22,447 nt of DNA from JBBDRX01 sp040905245 (lineage in GTDB: Bacteria > Bacteroidota > Rhodothermia > Balneolales > Balneolaceae): positions 1 to 22,447 of the forward strand of contig JBBDRX010000092.1 in the NCBI GenBank assembly GCA_040905245.1. The letters run 5' to 3'. Shown here piece by piece: positions 15,284 to 22,447 of this stretch (position 1 is its first letter; every line of letters starts with the position of its first letter). The notes below the pieces were generated by a model. That model was not told where the DNA came from and did no database searches. It saw only the letters and a list, made by a program, of their open reading frames with translations. The position numbers and the translations under genes are program-made.

Positions 15284-16804
15284 ATGTCCACTATTGATCC
15301 AGATACACTTCACCGGAAGACCGTAAAAGAACTTCAGTCGATTGCAAAACAGCTGAATATCAAGAGATCCACCGGCGTGAAAAAAGAGGTCCTGATCGAA
15401 CGAATTCGTAATGCGGCGCAGGATGGAGACAATGCGAAGCAGAATGAGCCGGTTTCACAAGAAGACTCTCAACGGCCGGAAGCTATTCCGGCCCGGGAAT
15501 ATGGGGGGCGGAGCCATATACAGAGCTACAACAGCAATCAGGACAATGACAGATCCAGAAAACCCCGCCAGCGAAAGGGGCGTCCCCGGGACCAGTACAA
15601 AAAGAACAAAAAACATGTAAGTAACGTCCTTCCTGAATCCGAGGCAGAAACTCTTCAGGAGCGGCTTGACGAGATTCAACCGAAGCTGGGAAAATTTCTG
15701 CTCAATGAGGGGACACTTGAGATACTTCCGGACGGGTACGGTTTTTTGCGTTCTGTAAACTACAATTACAAGGCCAGTCCCGATGATATTTACGTATCAC
15801 CCTCACAGATCAAACGGTTCCGACTGAAACAGGGAGACTGTGTGATTGGAATTATCCGTCCCCCCAAGGTCGGTGAGAGGTACTTTGCATTATTAAGAGT
15901 AGAAGGTGTCAATGGGAAAATCCCTCAGGATATGGACAACCGGGAAGATTTTGAGGATCTGCTCCCTGTCTATCCCAATGAACGTTATAACCTTGAGTTC
16001 CGGCCGGACAACTTCACGACACGTGTTATCAATCTCTTCGCACCTCTTGGAAAGGGACAGCGGGGATTGATTGTTGCTCAGCCGAAGACGGGTAAGACTA
16101 CCATTCTCCGAAGCATGGCCAATGCGGTTTCGGCCAATAACCCGGATACGAAAATTATTATCCTACTCATTGATGAACGTCCGGAAGAAGTGACCGAAAT
16201 GGAGCGGACAGTCAGGAATGCGGAAGTTGTTGCTTCCACATTTGATGAGAAGCCGGAAAACCACATTGGTCTGTCCGAAATTGTTTTCGAAAAGGCGAAG
16301 CGGCTTGTCGAGAGTGGCCATGATGTGCTTCTGTTGATGGACTCTATCACCCGGCTCTCAAGAGCCTATAACATCTGTGCCGGAAATTCCGGACGAACCA
16401 TGACCGGCGGGGTCGATTCGGAAGCGTTGAAAGCCCCCCGCCAGCTCTTCACGTCTGCCCGAAATATTGAGAACGGGGGCAGCCTGACGATCATCGCCAC
16501 GGCACTGATCGAGACCGGTTCCCGAATGGATGACGTGATTTTTGAAGAGTTCAAGGGAACCGGAAACATGGAAGTGGTTCTGGACCGCCGACTGGCCGAC
16601 CGTCGAATCTTTCCTGCCATTGATATTTACAAGAGTGGAACGCGTCGTGAGGAACTTCTGGTACCCGATGAGGAGCGAGAGAAAGTGGTTCTGCTTCGTC
16701 GTTACCTCAACAATATGAATGCGTTTGAGGCCATGGAATTTCTGCTGGACAAAATGAAAGGTACTGCCAGTAACGAAGAGTTTCTCATATCCATGAACAA
16801 GTAA
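15284..16804 (+). CDS. rho: Transcription termination factor Rho
   Basis: This 506-residue RecA-type hexameric RNA helicase terminates transcription. Residues 8-45 form the Rho_N helical domain (TVKELQSIAKQLNIKRSTG). Residues ~46-118 are a low-complexity linker rich in Asn, Gln, Arg, Lys and Asp. The RNA-binding cold-shock domain runs from about 140 to 215 (LEILPDGYGFLRS). The Walker A is QPKTGKTT with K271, and the Walker B is DVLLLMDSITRLSRAYN. The C-terminal MEFLLDKMKGTASNEEFL is the usual Rho ending. E. coli Rho is 419 residues, and the linker accounts for most of the excess. It is probably monocistronic and faces sppA convergently. Confidence 0.97.
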   Translation: MSTIDPDTLHRKTVKELQSIAKQLNIKRSTGVKKEVLIERIRNAAQDGDNAKQNEPVSQEDSQRPEAIPAREYGGRSHIQSYNSNQDNDRSRKPRQRKGRPRDQYKKNKKHVSNVLPESEAETLQERLDEIQPKLGKFLLNEGTLEILPDGYGFLRSVNYNYKASPDDIYVSPSQIKRFRLKQGDCVIGIIRPPKVGERYFALLRVEGVNGKIPQDMDNREDFEDLLPVYPNERYNLEFRPDNFTTRVINLFAPLGKGQRGLIVAQPKTGKTTILRSMANAVSANNPDTKIIILLIDERPEEVTEMERTVRNAEVVASTFDEKPENHIGLSEIVFEKAKRLVESGHDVLLLMDSITRLSRAYNICAGNSGRTMTGGVDSEALKAPRQLFTSARNIENGGSLTIIATALIETGSRMDDVIFEEFKGTGNMEVVLDRRLADRRIFPAIDIYKSGTRREELLVPDEEREKVVLLRRYLNNMNAFEAMEFLLDKMKGTASNEEFLISMNK

Positions 16805-16811
16805 CACGATA

Positions 16812-16838
16812 CCGGCAGCACGCTTTTGCGGCTACTGG
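16812..16838. terminator. Shared hairpin between convergent rho and sppA
   Basis: CCGGCAGC-A-CGC-TTTT-GCG-GCTACTGG folds into about 11 pairs with one bulged A, one C/A mismatch and one G-U pair around a TTTT loop. It begins 8 bases after the rho stop and covers the sppA stop codon, so it can form in transcripts from both sides. Neither side has a long T-run. Confidence 0.5.
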
Positions 16839-18613
16839 ATGTGGAACTTCACCGGCATTACGGCCCAATTTCTGTTTGCGTGGTGTCGAACCAGGTCTTC
16901 CACTTGTTTATGTTCTCCGTAAAACGGAATCGTGTCTGAAAGCCAGCTTCGGACAGAGGCGTCGGCCGACTGGAACAGTACCTGAAAGAGATCTTTCGGC
17001 TTTGGATAGCTGAGAAGACGGTACTCCTCGATCTCTGCCAGTTCAGCAGCACGCACGACAGCCTCCTGTAGATCGCCAAGTTGGTCCACAAGGCCTCTCT
17101 GACTTGCATCCTGTCCAGTCCATACGCGTCCCTGTGCCACTTCATGGACTTCGTTCCGGTTCATCCCTCTGGATTCGCTGACGATGTCAAGAAACCGCTC
17201 GTAGGTAGATTCTACCCTCCGCCGGACGGCCATTCGTTCCCCGTCGGTAAGCGGGCGGGTCATCATACTCATATCGGCATGATCATGGGTTTTGAACGTT
17301 TCGAAAAAGACGCCAAGATGATCATTGTAGAGAGAACTCGTATTGAACATCATGTTGTATACTCCGATAGAGCCGGTAATGGTGTTCGGTGATGAGATCA
17401 CCTGGTTGGCACCCATGGCAATGTAATATCCCCCGGAGGCAGCGACATTTCCGAGATAGGCAACTACAGGCTTCTTTTTTGCGGCTTCCCGAATCTGTTT
17501 GTAGATGAGTTCCGATGTTGAGGTGGCGCCACCACCACTATCGATGTGAATGACGATGGACTTGACCTGATCATTCTCAAGTGCGTCTTCAAGGGATTCC
17601 CGGATATTCCGGTCGGTGATTATCGGCTCGGATCTGAATGGAGTCTCAATGGAAGAGGGGACGATCATTCCCGAAGCATGGATGACCGCAATGCGGTTAT
17701 CGGTGGAGGGTTCGGACAGGCCTGCACTACTTGCAGAGACACGGCTGTAACGGGCGATGGATGTTGTATGCAGCTCATCTTTCTCTCCCAGCTGTAACCG
17801 TTCCTGAATAATCTGCTCCACTTCGTGCCGGTAGGCAATACCATCTATCAGTCCGGTTTCGAGAGCGTACTCAATGGAGTTCTCCGGTAGTTCGTTTAAC
17901 TGCCGGTCGATCTGTTCCGGAGGGAGGCCTCGTCCGCTGCTTACTGCATTACGGAATGTATCGGAGACACTGTTCAAAATCGCTGTAAGCTGTTCTCTGT
18001 TTTCCGGGGAGCTGTCCGTTCTCAGAAATGGCTCCACGGCCGATTTGTAACTCCCGGCCCGGATAATTTCAGGATCGATACCGATCTTGTCGAGAAGCTC
18101 ACTATAGTAGCTTGTCTGTATGGCAAAGCCGTTGAATTCAAAATAGGTTTCCGGCGGGAAAAAGATGGAGTCGGCAGCTGAAGCAAGAAAATAGGCACTC
18201 TCGTTCATACCGATGTCATTGGTCGTGAAATAGAGAAACTTGTCACTCTCTTCCCGGAATTGTTTCAGATAGTCTCTTGCCGATTCAAGTGTCGACCAGG
18301 AGGTGGTGATACGGCTGGCAGTAATCCAGACCCCGGCTATTCGGTCATCAGCAGCCGCCTTCTCCAGGGACTCTTTCAACCGCTCCAGGGAGACACTGCG
18401 CTGCGGGCCGGACAAAAGTTCCTGAAGCGGATCCTGAATGGTTCGCGCAGGAATGGTGCCGCTTAAATCAATGGTAAGTACGGTTTTTTCCTGAAGGTAG
18501 GGCTCCGGTTGGGAGGAGGAACTCATCAGGCCGGCTATGAGGACCAAAAGAATCAAAAAAAGAGCGAGAAAGGTGCCCAGAACCGAAGCGAAAAGCGTTT
18601 TGAAAAAGCTCAT
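16832..18613 (-). CDS. sppA: Signal peptide peptidase SppA, 67K type
   Basis: This 593-residue inner-membrane serine protease degrades leftover signal peptides. An N-terminal membrane anchor (about residues 8-31) is followed by two tandem ClpP-like domains, as in the long E. coli form. The catalytic lysine is K190 in SYKSAVEPF of the first domain and the nucleophile is S393 in GNVAASGGYYIAMGA of the second, with the SSPNTITGSIGVY segment after it. Both catalytic residues are therefore present and the length is normal. The gene is convergent with rho and divergent from the CrtO-like gene, and is probably monocistronic. Confidence 0.95.
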   Translation of the reverse strand: MSFFKTLFASVLGTFLALFLILLVLIAGLMSSSSQPEPYLQEKTVLTIDLSGTIPARTIQDPLQELLSGPQRSVSLERLKESLEKAAADDRIAGVWITASRITTSWSTLESARDYLKQFREESDKFLYFTTNDIGMNESAYFLASAADSIFFPPETYFEFNGFAIQTSYYSELLDKIGIDPEIIRAGSYKSAVEPFLRTDSSPENREQLTAILNSVSDTFRNAVSSGRGLPPEQIDRQLNELPENSIEYALETGLIDGIAYRHEVEQIIQERLQLGEKDELHTTSIARYSRVSASSAGLSEPSTDNRIAVIHASGMIVPSSIETPFRSEPIITDRNIRESLEDALENDQVKSIVIHIDSGGGATSTSELIYKQIREAAKKKPVVAYLGNVAASGGYYIAMGANQVISSPNTITGSIGVYNMMFNTSSLYNDHLGVFFETFKTHDHADMSMMTRPLTDGERMAVRRRVESTYERFLDIVSESRGMNRNEVHEVAQGRVWTGQDASQRGLVDQLGDLQEAVVRAAELAEIEEYRLLSYPKPKDLFQVLFQSADASVRSWLSDTIPFYGEHKQVEDLVRHHANRNWAVMPVKFHIQ

Positions 18614-18705
18614 TCAGCAGATTATTTGTACATTGGAAACAAATTTTGAACCAGAGCAAAACATACTAAAAGATTCAAATCTATCCACGTACGGAAAGAC
18701 AGAAG
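18614..18705. promoter_or_regulatory. Divergent promoter region of sppA and the CrtO-like gene
   Basis: This 92-bp AT-rich region must hold both promoters. It contains an inverted repeat ATTTGT-N9-ACAAAT (18624-18644), 10 bp upstream of the sppA ATG, overlapped by CAAA-T-TTTG (18640-18648). TACATTGG (18629-18636) weakly resembles TAnnTTTG. GGAAAG about 7 bases before 18706 is a reasonable ribosome-binding site for the right-hand gene. Confidence 0.35.
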
Positions 18706-20307
18706 ATGAACAGATATGATGCAGTAATTGTTGGGTCGGGTCATAACGGGCTCATTACTGCTGGCTACCTGGCAAAAGCCGGATACAAAGTGCTCGTTCT
18801 GGAGAAGCGTACGACGATTGGTGGTGCGGTTTCGACAGAAACGATGTTTCAATCAGATGCATACCCGTCCGGGTTTCGAATGGATGTCGGTTCTTCTGTT
18901 CATATCATGATTCATCAGACGGGAATCCTTGAGGAACTGGAACTCTCTTCATATGGCCTCGAGTACATTCAGATGGATCCGTTCATGTCCTATCCACTTC
19001 CGGAGGGCCGGGGCGTGATCCATTTCTTCAAGGATCTGGAGAGAACACTCGAATCGATCGCGGCGGTCGCTCCGGAGGATGTGAAAAACTATCGCGAGTT
19101 TGTCCGCTTCTGGGGACGAATCAACCGGGGAGTTTTGAAGGCATTTATGGTTCCGCCTACAATGAAAAATATTGTTTCGGAATTGGCTTTCGGCCAGATG
19201 CGGGACGGATCTCTTTTTACAAAGGGAGAGCAGACGATGGGTCTGCAGAAAATCCTCTCCAGTTATGGAAAAGTCGTCGATGACGCATTTGAAAGTCCCT
19301 GGATGAAGGCTGCGCTCACCTGGTTTGCCGCTCAGTCGGGCCCCACACCCGATATGCCCGCCAGTGGTGATTTTGCAGGGTGGCAGGCGATGTTGCATGA
19401 GAGTGGTGCCTGGCATCCCAGGGGAGGGAGCGGAATGTTGTCGGATGCTCTCAGGAGAATGATCGAGGCTTACGGTGGTACCGTTTTGACAGATATGCCG
19501 GTCAGAACCATTCGTGTGGAAGATGGAGAGGCGAAAGAGGTCATTACAGAAAACGGAAACGTCTATTCTGCTGATGTGATTGTTTCGAATGCACACGTAC
19601 AGACCACCATGCTCAAGCTGGTGGGGCGGGATCAGCTGTCGTCAAACCTGTTTCGACGGGTCCAACAGATTGAGGTTGGAAATGGCTTCGGAATGGTGAT
19701 TCGATGTGCAGTCGAAGAATTGCCGAGATACCAGGCCGCCCCGGACGACCCCTGGATTCATAACGGAATGCAGCTTCTGGCTCCGTCGGTTCAGTACATG
19801 AATAATGCAATAGGGGACTATAAAAGAAAACAGACCCCTGAAAAGCCTGCGGTTCTTGCCATGACGTTTTCCAAAATAGACCCGGATGTTGCCCGTGACG
19901 GAGCTCATACACTCTTTGCCTGGGCTCAATGGCACCCGTATGAGCTTGCAAATGGAAAAAATTGGGATCAAATTCGCGAAACTGAGGCTCAGAAAATCTA
20001 TGATGTAGTGACCGGCTATGCACCCAATTTAAAGGGAAAACTGCTGAACTGGTATATACAGACGCCTCTGGATATTGAACGAAAACACGGAATGTTGAGA
20101 GGAAATGTGATGCATGTGGAGATGAATTTTAATCAGATGTTCCTGTTCCGCCCGCTGCCGGAAATGAGCGGCTATGAGACACCTATAAGAAATCTCTATC
20201 TCTCCAGTGCTTCCTGCCATCCGGGTGGAGGTGTTTTTGGTGCAGCCGGATACAATGCAGCTCAAGTGATTATAAAAAAAGAAAAACGCTGGAGGTGGAG
20301 ATCATGA
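18706..20307 (+). CDS. CrtO/PYROXD2-like FAD-dependent oxidoreductase, possible carotenoid ketolase
   Basis: This 533-residue flavoprotein belongs to the phytoene-desaturase superfamily. The N-terminal FAD-binding loop is VGSGHNG (9-15) with LEKRTTIGGAVSTE after it. The C-terminal segment FRPLPEMSGYETPIRNLYLS, then SCHPGGGVFGAAGYNAA, resembles CrtO beta-carotene ketolases and PYROXD2 more than classical CrtI. CrtO-type enzymes add the 4-keto group of carotenoids such as salinixanthin in related halophiles; that role here is an inference, since no crtB, crtI or crtY gene is in the window. The ATG at 18706 has GGAAAG upstream. The last codons overlap the alanine racemase start (ATGA). Confidence 0.8.
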   Translation: MNRYDAVIVGSGHNGLITAGYLAKAGYKVLVLEKRTTIGGAVSTETMFQSDAYPSGFRMDVGSSVHIMIHQTGILEELELSSYGLEYIQMDPFMSYPLPEGRGVIHFFKDLERTLESIAAVAPEDVKNYREFVRFWGRINRGVLKAFMVPPTMKNIVSELAFGQMRDGSLFTKGEQTMGLQKILSSYGKVVDDAFESPWMKAALTWFAAQSGPTPDMPASGDFAGWQAMLHESGAWHPRGGSGMLSDALRRMIEAYGGTVLTDMPVRTIRVEDGEAKEVITENGNVYSADVIVSNAHVQTTMLKLVGRDQLSSNLFRRVQQIEVGNGFGMVIRCAVEELPRYQAAPDDPWIHNGMQLLAPSVQYMNNAIGDYKRKQTPEKPAVLAMTFSKIDPDVARDGAHTLFAWAQWHPYELANGKNWDQIRETEAQKIYDVVTGYAPNLKGKLLNWYIQTPLDIERKHGMLRGNVMHVEMNFNQMFLFRPLPEMSGYETPIRNLYLSSASCHPGGGVFGAAGYNAAQVIIKKEKRWRWRS

Positions 20308-21407
20308 GTGAACTTCCAGTGACCCGGGCCGTGTCAACAGTGGTAATCGATCTGGATGCGATGGATCGAAACCTGGAACAGATGAAACGAAAGGCCCGCA
20401 CGAATCAGGTATTGGCAGTAGTGAAAGCGAATGCCTACGGGCATGGAGCTATTGAGGTAGCGCGGTGGCTCGAGGGAAAGGTCGCCGGTTTTGCTGTTGC
20501 TACTGTCGACGAAGGGGTTCAACTTCGCAATGGTGGCGTTCAGAGCCCGATCCTCGTCTTTGGCCCGCCGTGTCGAAGTAACCGGGGGGCATACACCGAA
20601 TATCGCCTGATGGCAACGGTTTCTCATCTGGATCATTTTGAACAGTTGCCGGCCGGCACGTCCTACCATATCAATCTAGATACGGGAATGCGAAGGCTGG
20701 GTATCTGTCCGGAAGAACTTGCTACTCTGAAGGAGCAGATAGCCCGCTTCAGTGAGCTGCAGTGTGCGGGCATCTATTCTCACTATGCGACAGCGGATGA
20801 ACCGGAGTCGGTACGTGTCTTTGAGCAATATGAACAATTCAAGTCTGTGAGAAGCAAATTAGCTCTGAAGGTTCCCTTTCACATGAGTAATACAGCCGCC
20901 GTCATGCATTACGATTCAATCGACCATTTTGACATGATACGGGTCGGAATCGGACTGGCCGGCTTTACCCCGGGTCGTACTCAGCACGAGGCTCTGGAGC
21001 CAGTGATGTGTTGGAAAACAACCGTTGCACAGGTCCGGCCAGTGCAGAAACGGGAGCCGGTGAGTTACGGGGGAACCTGGAAGGCTCCGCAAGACGGATA
21101 TCTGTTAACGCTACCGGTCGGGTATGCGGACGGGCTTCCCAGGTCGTTGAGCAACAAATTGCGTGTTACGGTCAACGGCGTCTCGTTTCCGTCGGTTGGA
21201 AATATCACGATGGACTATACAATGCTCTATTCCGAATCGGAAGGAGTGCAGGCTGGCGACGAAGTACACTTGATGGGTGGTACGGGCTGGAGAGCAAACA
21301 GGATAGCGGAACAGTCCGGATCGATCACCCACGAAATACTCTGCCGACTTGGGTCGAGAATTCAACGAAAATACCGAGCCGAGGGACGTCAGAAGAACGA
21401 AAGTTAG
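20304..21407 (+). CDS. alr: Alanine racemase
   Basis: This 367-residue PLP enzyme makes D-alanine for peptidoglycan. K41 in VVKANAYGHG binds PLP, and Y255 in PVSYGGTW is the second catalytic base. HINLDTGMRRLG, MSNTAAVMHY and MIRVGIGLAG lie between them, and the C-terminal GNITMDYTML is also typical. The ATG at 20304 is chosen because GGAGG (20291-20295) precedes it by eight bases and it overlaps the upstream stop as ATGA; the GTG at 20295 lies on the ribosome-binding site itself. Its stop overlaps the stop of the convergent lipoprotein gene by four bases. Pairing with a carotenoid-type oxidoreductase has no obvious metabolic logic. Confidence 0.95.
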   Translation: MSELPVTRAVSTVVIDLDAMDRNLEQMKRKARTNQVLAVVKANAYGHGAIEVARWLEGKVAGFAVATVDEGVQLRNGGVQSPILVFGPPCRSNRGAYTEYRLMATVSHLDHFEQLPAGTSYHINLDTGMRRLGICPEELATLKEQIARFSELQCAGIYSHYATADEPESVRVFEQYEQFKSVRSKLALKVPFHMSNTAAVMHYDSIDHFDMIRVGIGLAGFTPGRTQHEALEPVMCWKTTVAQVRPVQKREPVSYGGTWKAPQDGYLLTLPVGYADGLPRSLSNKLRVTVNGVSFPSVGNITMDYTMLYSESEGVQAGDEVHLMGGTGWRANRIAEQSGSITHEILCRLGSRIQRKYRAEGRQKNES

Positions 21408-21904
21408 CGGATCGACTCCACCTCAATTTCATAGATCAGGGTGTCGTTTCGGAATGTGTAGAACTGACTGTTCTGACGCACATTCTGAAAGCCCATTGAA
21501 GGGTAGACAACAATCACCCGGTGCTCTTTCTCTTTCATGCCAATGACTCCCTCTCTGAGTCCATCCGGCTCAGAAAGATCGTCCATGCTGGCTCCTTCCG
21601 GCCTGTCACGTTCATCTGCCCAGGTAGACTGGAGTACTTCTCCGTCAGCGGTTCGCAGGGTGAGAAACATTTCCAGCTGTTCCTCAGGCCGGTCCTGCAA
21701 AGAGAATTCTCCCTCTCCCTCCTCAATGACATAGTAGAGGTATCCGTCATGGATAACCGGCTCTATACTGGTTGTATCTGCAAGAGGCGGTACACTCGAA
21801 AAATCGGGTGCACGGAAAAATGGGTTTGTCGGATCTGCGCATCCGGCCAGCAGCAGTAGAACGGTTAACAGGCCAAAGATTGGATAGATCGTAAGTCGAT
21901 TCAT
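21404..21904 (-). CDS. FKBP-like lipoprotein, probably degenerate peptidyl-prolyl isomerase
   Basis: This 166-residue protein has a lipoprotein signal peptide with lipobox LAGC (C22 would be lipidated), then a ~50-residue linker. The FKBP-like domain follows (about residues 85-166), with a GEVLQST strand, GLREGVIGMKEKEHRVIVVY and a final NDTLIYEIEVESI strand. Compared with active FKBPs, the FD of the first motif is LQ, the Trp at the base of the pocket appears to be Leu, and the AYG loop is replaced by MGFQ. Prolyl isomerase activity is therefore doubtful. It ends overlapping alr by 4 bp and lies 21 bp after the small ORF of the tatC cluster. No clear ribosome-binding site is visible. Confidence 0.75.
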   Translation of the reverse strand: MNRLTIYPIFGLLTVLLLLAGCADPTNPFFRAPDFSSVPPLADTTSIEPVIHDGYLYYVIEEGEGEFSLQDRPEEQLEMFLTLRTADGEVLQSTWADERDRPEGASMDDLSEPDGLREGVIGMKEKEHRVIVVYPSMGFQNVRQNSQFYTFRNDTLIYEIEVESIR

Positions 21905-21925
21905 TCAGATGGTATTCAAATTACT

Positions 21926-22099
21926 TCAGTTGGGCAGCACCTGTGGCTGTCGAAAAGGTAACACTATGTCCCCTCTCTGTAAAACGTAGATCGGTGTTCC
22001 ATGACAACGGTCTTTAGCAACCTTCCATGGAGCTACCTGCTGTTTCTCCAAGAATGTTTTAAAGGATAACGGCCGTGTAACGGTCGAAACAGTCCTCAT
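21926..22099 (-). CDS. Small 57-residue ORF between tatC and the FKBP-like gene
   Basis: On the minus strand an ATG 6 bases after the tatC stop opens a 57-codon frame ending 21 bp before the FKBP-like gene, almost filling a gap that otherwise looks empty. The product is basic, with no transmembrane helix or signal peptide. It begins MRTVSTVTRPLSFKTFLEK, has WKVAKDRCHGTP in the middle and YVLQRGDIVLPF near the end. A helix followed by two strands is plausible. I do not recognise the family. A purine-rich GGAAGAGAAAG at the end of tatC could serve as a ribosome-binding site, though it is somewhat distant. Position and composition argue for a real gene; its short length leaves room for chance. 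Confidence 0.55.
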   Translation of the reverse strand: MRTVSTVTRPLSFKTFLEKQQVAPWKVAKDRCHGTPIYVLQRGDIVLPFRQPQVLPN

Positions 22100-22105
22100 C
22101 GTATA

Positions 22106-22447
22106 TTATTCTTTCTCTTCCTGTCCATACATGGCTTTTCTGAGTACTCGTTCCCGTTTCCGGTTGGCTATACGGCTCACAGCAATGGCGAGCTGGTAGA
22201 GCAGGATCAGGGGTACGGCAATCATCATCTGAGAAACAGGGTCCGGCGGTGTCAGAAATGCAGAGAGGATGAGGCAGGCGATAATCGCCTGCCGTCGGTA
22301 TTCACGAAGAAATTCGGGAGTCAGCATTCCTGCCATGGAGAGGAAATAGCTGACTACCGGAATCTGAAAGAGGATTCCGCACGCCAGCACCCAGAGTGCA
22401 ACGGAGGTGAAGTACTCGGTGATATCAAACTGGTTTGCAATAATGTC
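22106..22447 (-). CDS. tatC: Sec-independent translocase TatC, C-terminal part (5' end outside window)
   Basis: The last 113 residues of TatC are visible; the frame remains open to the window edge. Features are the loop DIIANQFDITEYFTS, a helix containing CGILFQIPVVSYFLSMAG, the cytosolic loop with LREYRRQ, the helix AIIACLILSAFLTPPDPVSQ and a last helix with LILLYQLAIAVSR, in the order of TatC transmembrane segments 4-6. TatC recognises twin-arginine signal peptides and forms the core of the Tat export complex in the inner membrane. tatA/B are not in view. It is the first visible gene of a minus-strand cluster with the small ORF and the FKBP-like lipoprotein. The GTG at 22390 is internal. 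Confidence 0.92.
   Translation of the reverse strand, partial: DIIANQFDITEYFTSVALWVLACGILFQIPVVSYFLSMAGMLTPEFLREYRRQAIIACLILSAFLTPPDPVSQMMIAVPLILLYQLAIAVSRIANRKRERVLRKAMYGQEEKE

Noticed and set aside
18949..19596. 215-codon minus-strand frame opposite the CrtO-like gene
   Set aside because: It is a shadow of a clear flavoprotein gene, with Cys/His/Arg-rich unstructured content.
22071..22085. GGCCGT-GTA-ACGGTC hairpin as a tatC terminator
   Set aside because: On the minus strand it lies inside the small ORF that follows tatC and is not followed by a clean T-run. Its bases are adequately explained as codons.

Overview
The window is a dense, housekeeping-rich stretch of a bacterial chromosome with 23 protein-coding genes (22 clear and one small candidate) and no RNA gene, insertion sequence, prophage, CRISPR array or long non-coding region. 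The gene complement points to the Bacteroidota/Rhodothermota/Balneolota side of the tree, most likely a Balneolales- or Rhodothermales-like organism. It has a bacillithiol deacetylase (BshB1), Rho with a long charged linker, a rhomboid with a DUF6576-like tail, a CrtO-like carotenoid oxidoreductase, mostly weak Shine-Dalgarno sequences, and the N-acetyl (not N-succinyl) arginine pathway. The taxonomic call is an inference from gene content, not a database result.

Layout, left to right. Bases 1-1531: the 3' end of dnaG overlaps an inositol-monophosphatase family gene. Bases 1555-2298, minus strand: bshB1. Bases 2507-3571: a three-gene membrane module resembling the enterobacterial yqjD-yqjE-yqjK arrangement (DUF883/ElaB-like anchor, holin-superfamily-III-like membrane protein, glycine-zipper protein). 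Bases 3702-5039: an orphan TolC-type outer-membrane channel. Bases 5204-9642: arginine biosynthesis cluster argB-argD-argC-argJ, which takes N-acetylglutamate to ornithine while ArgJ recycles the acetyl group. Bases 9707-15166: a tightly packed set of two tandem rhomboid proteases, ispG (MEP isoprenoid pathway), a membrane-anchored thioredoxin-fold protein without its cysteines, and two folate genes (pabC-like, folC). Bases 15284-16804: rho, ending convergently against sppA (16832-18613, minus) with one hairpin between them. Bases 18706-21407: a CrtO-like FAD oxidoreductase translationally coupled to alanine racemase. Bases 21404-22447, minus strand: a likely tatC - small ORF - FKBP-like lipoprotein operon, with tatC cut by the window end.

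No obviously new multi-gene system is present. The observations most worth a second look are a 57-codon ORF filling the tatC-FKBP gap, the thioredoxin-fold protein with SxxS in place of CxxC, the YqjD/YqjE-like module whose outer members share a PxKSxL motif, the tandem rhomboids, and inverted repeats upstream of bshB1 and argB.
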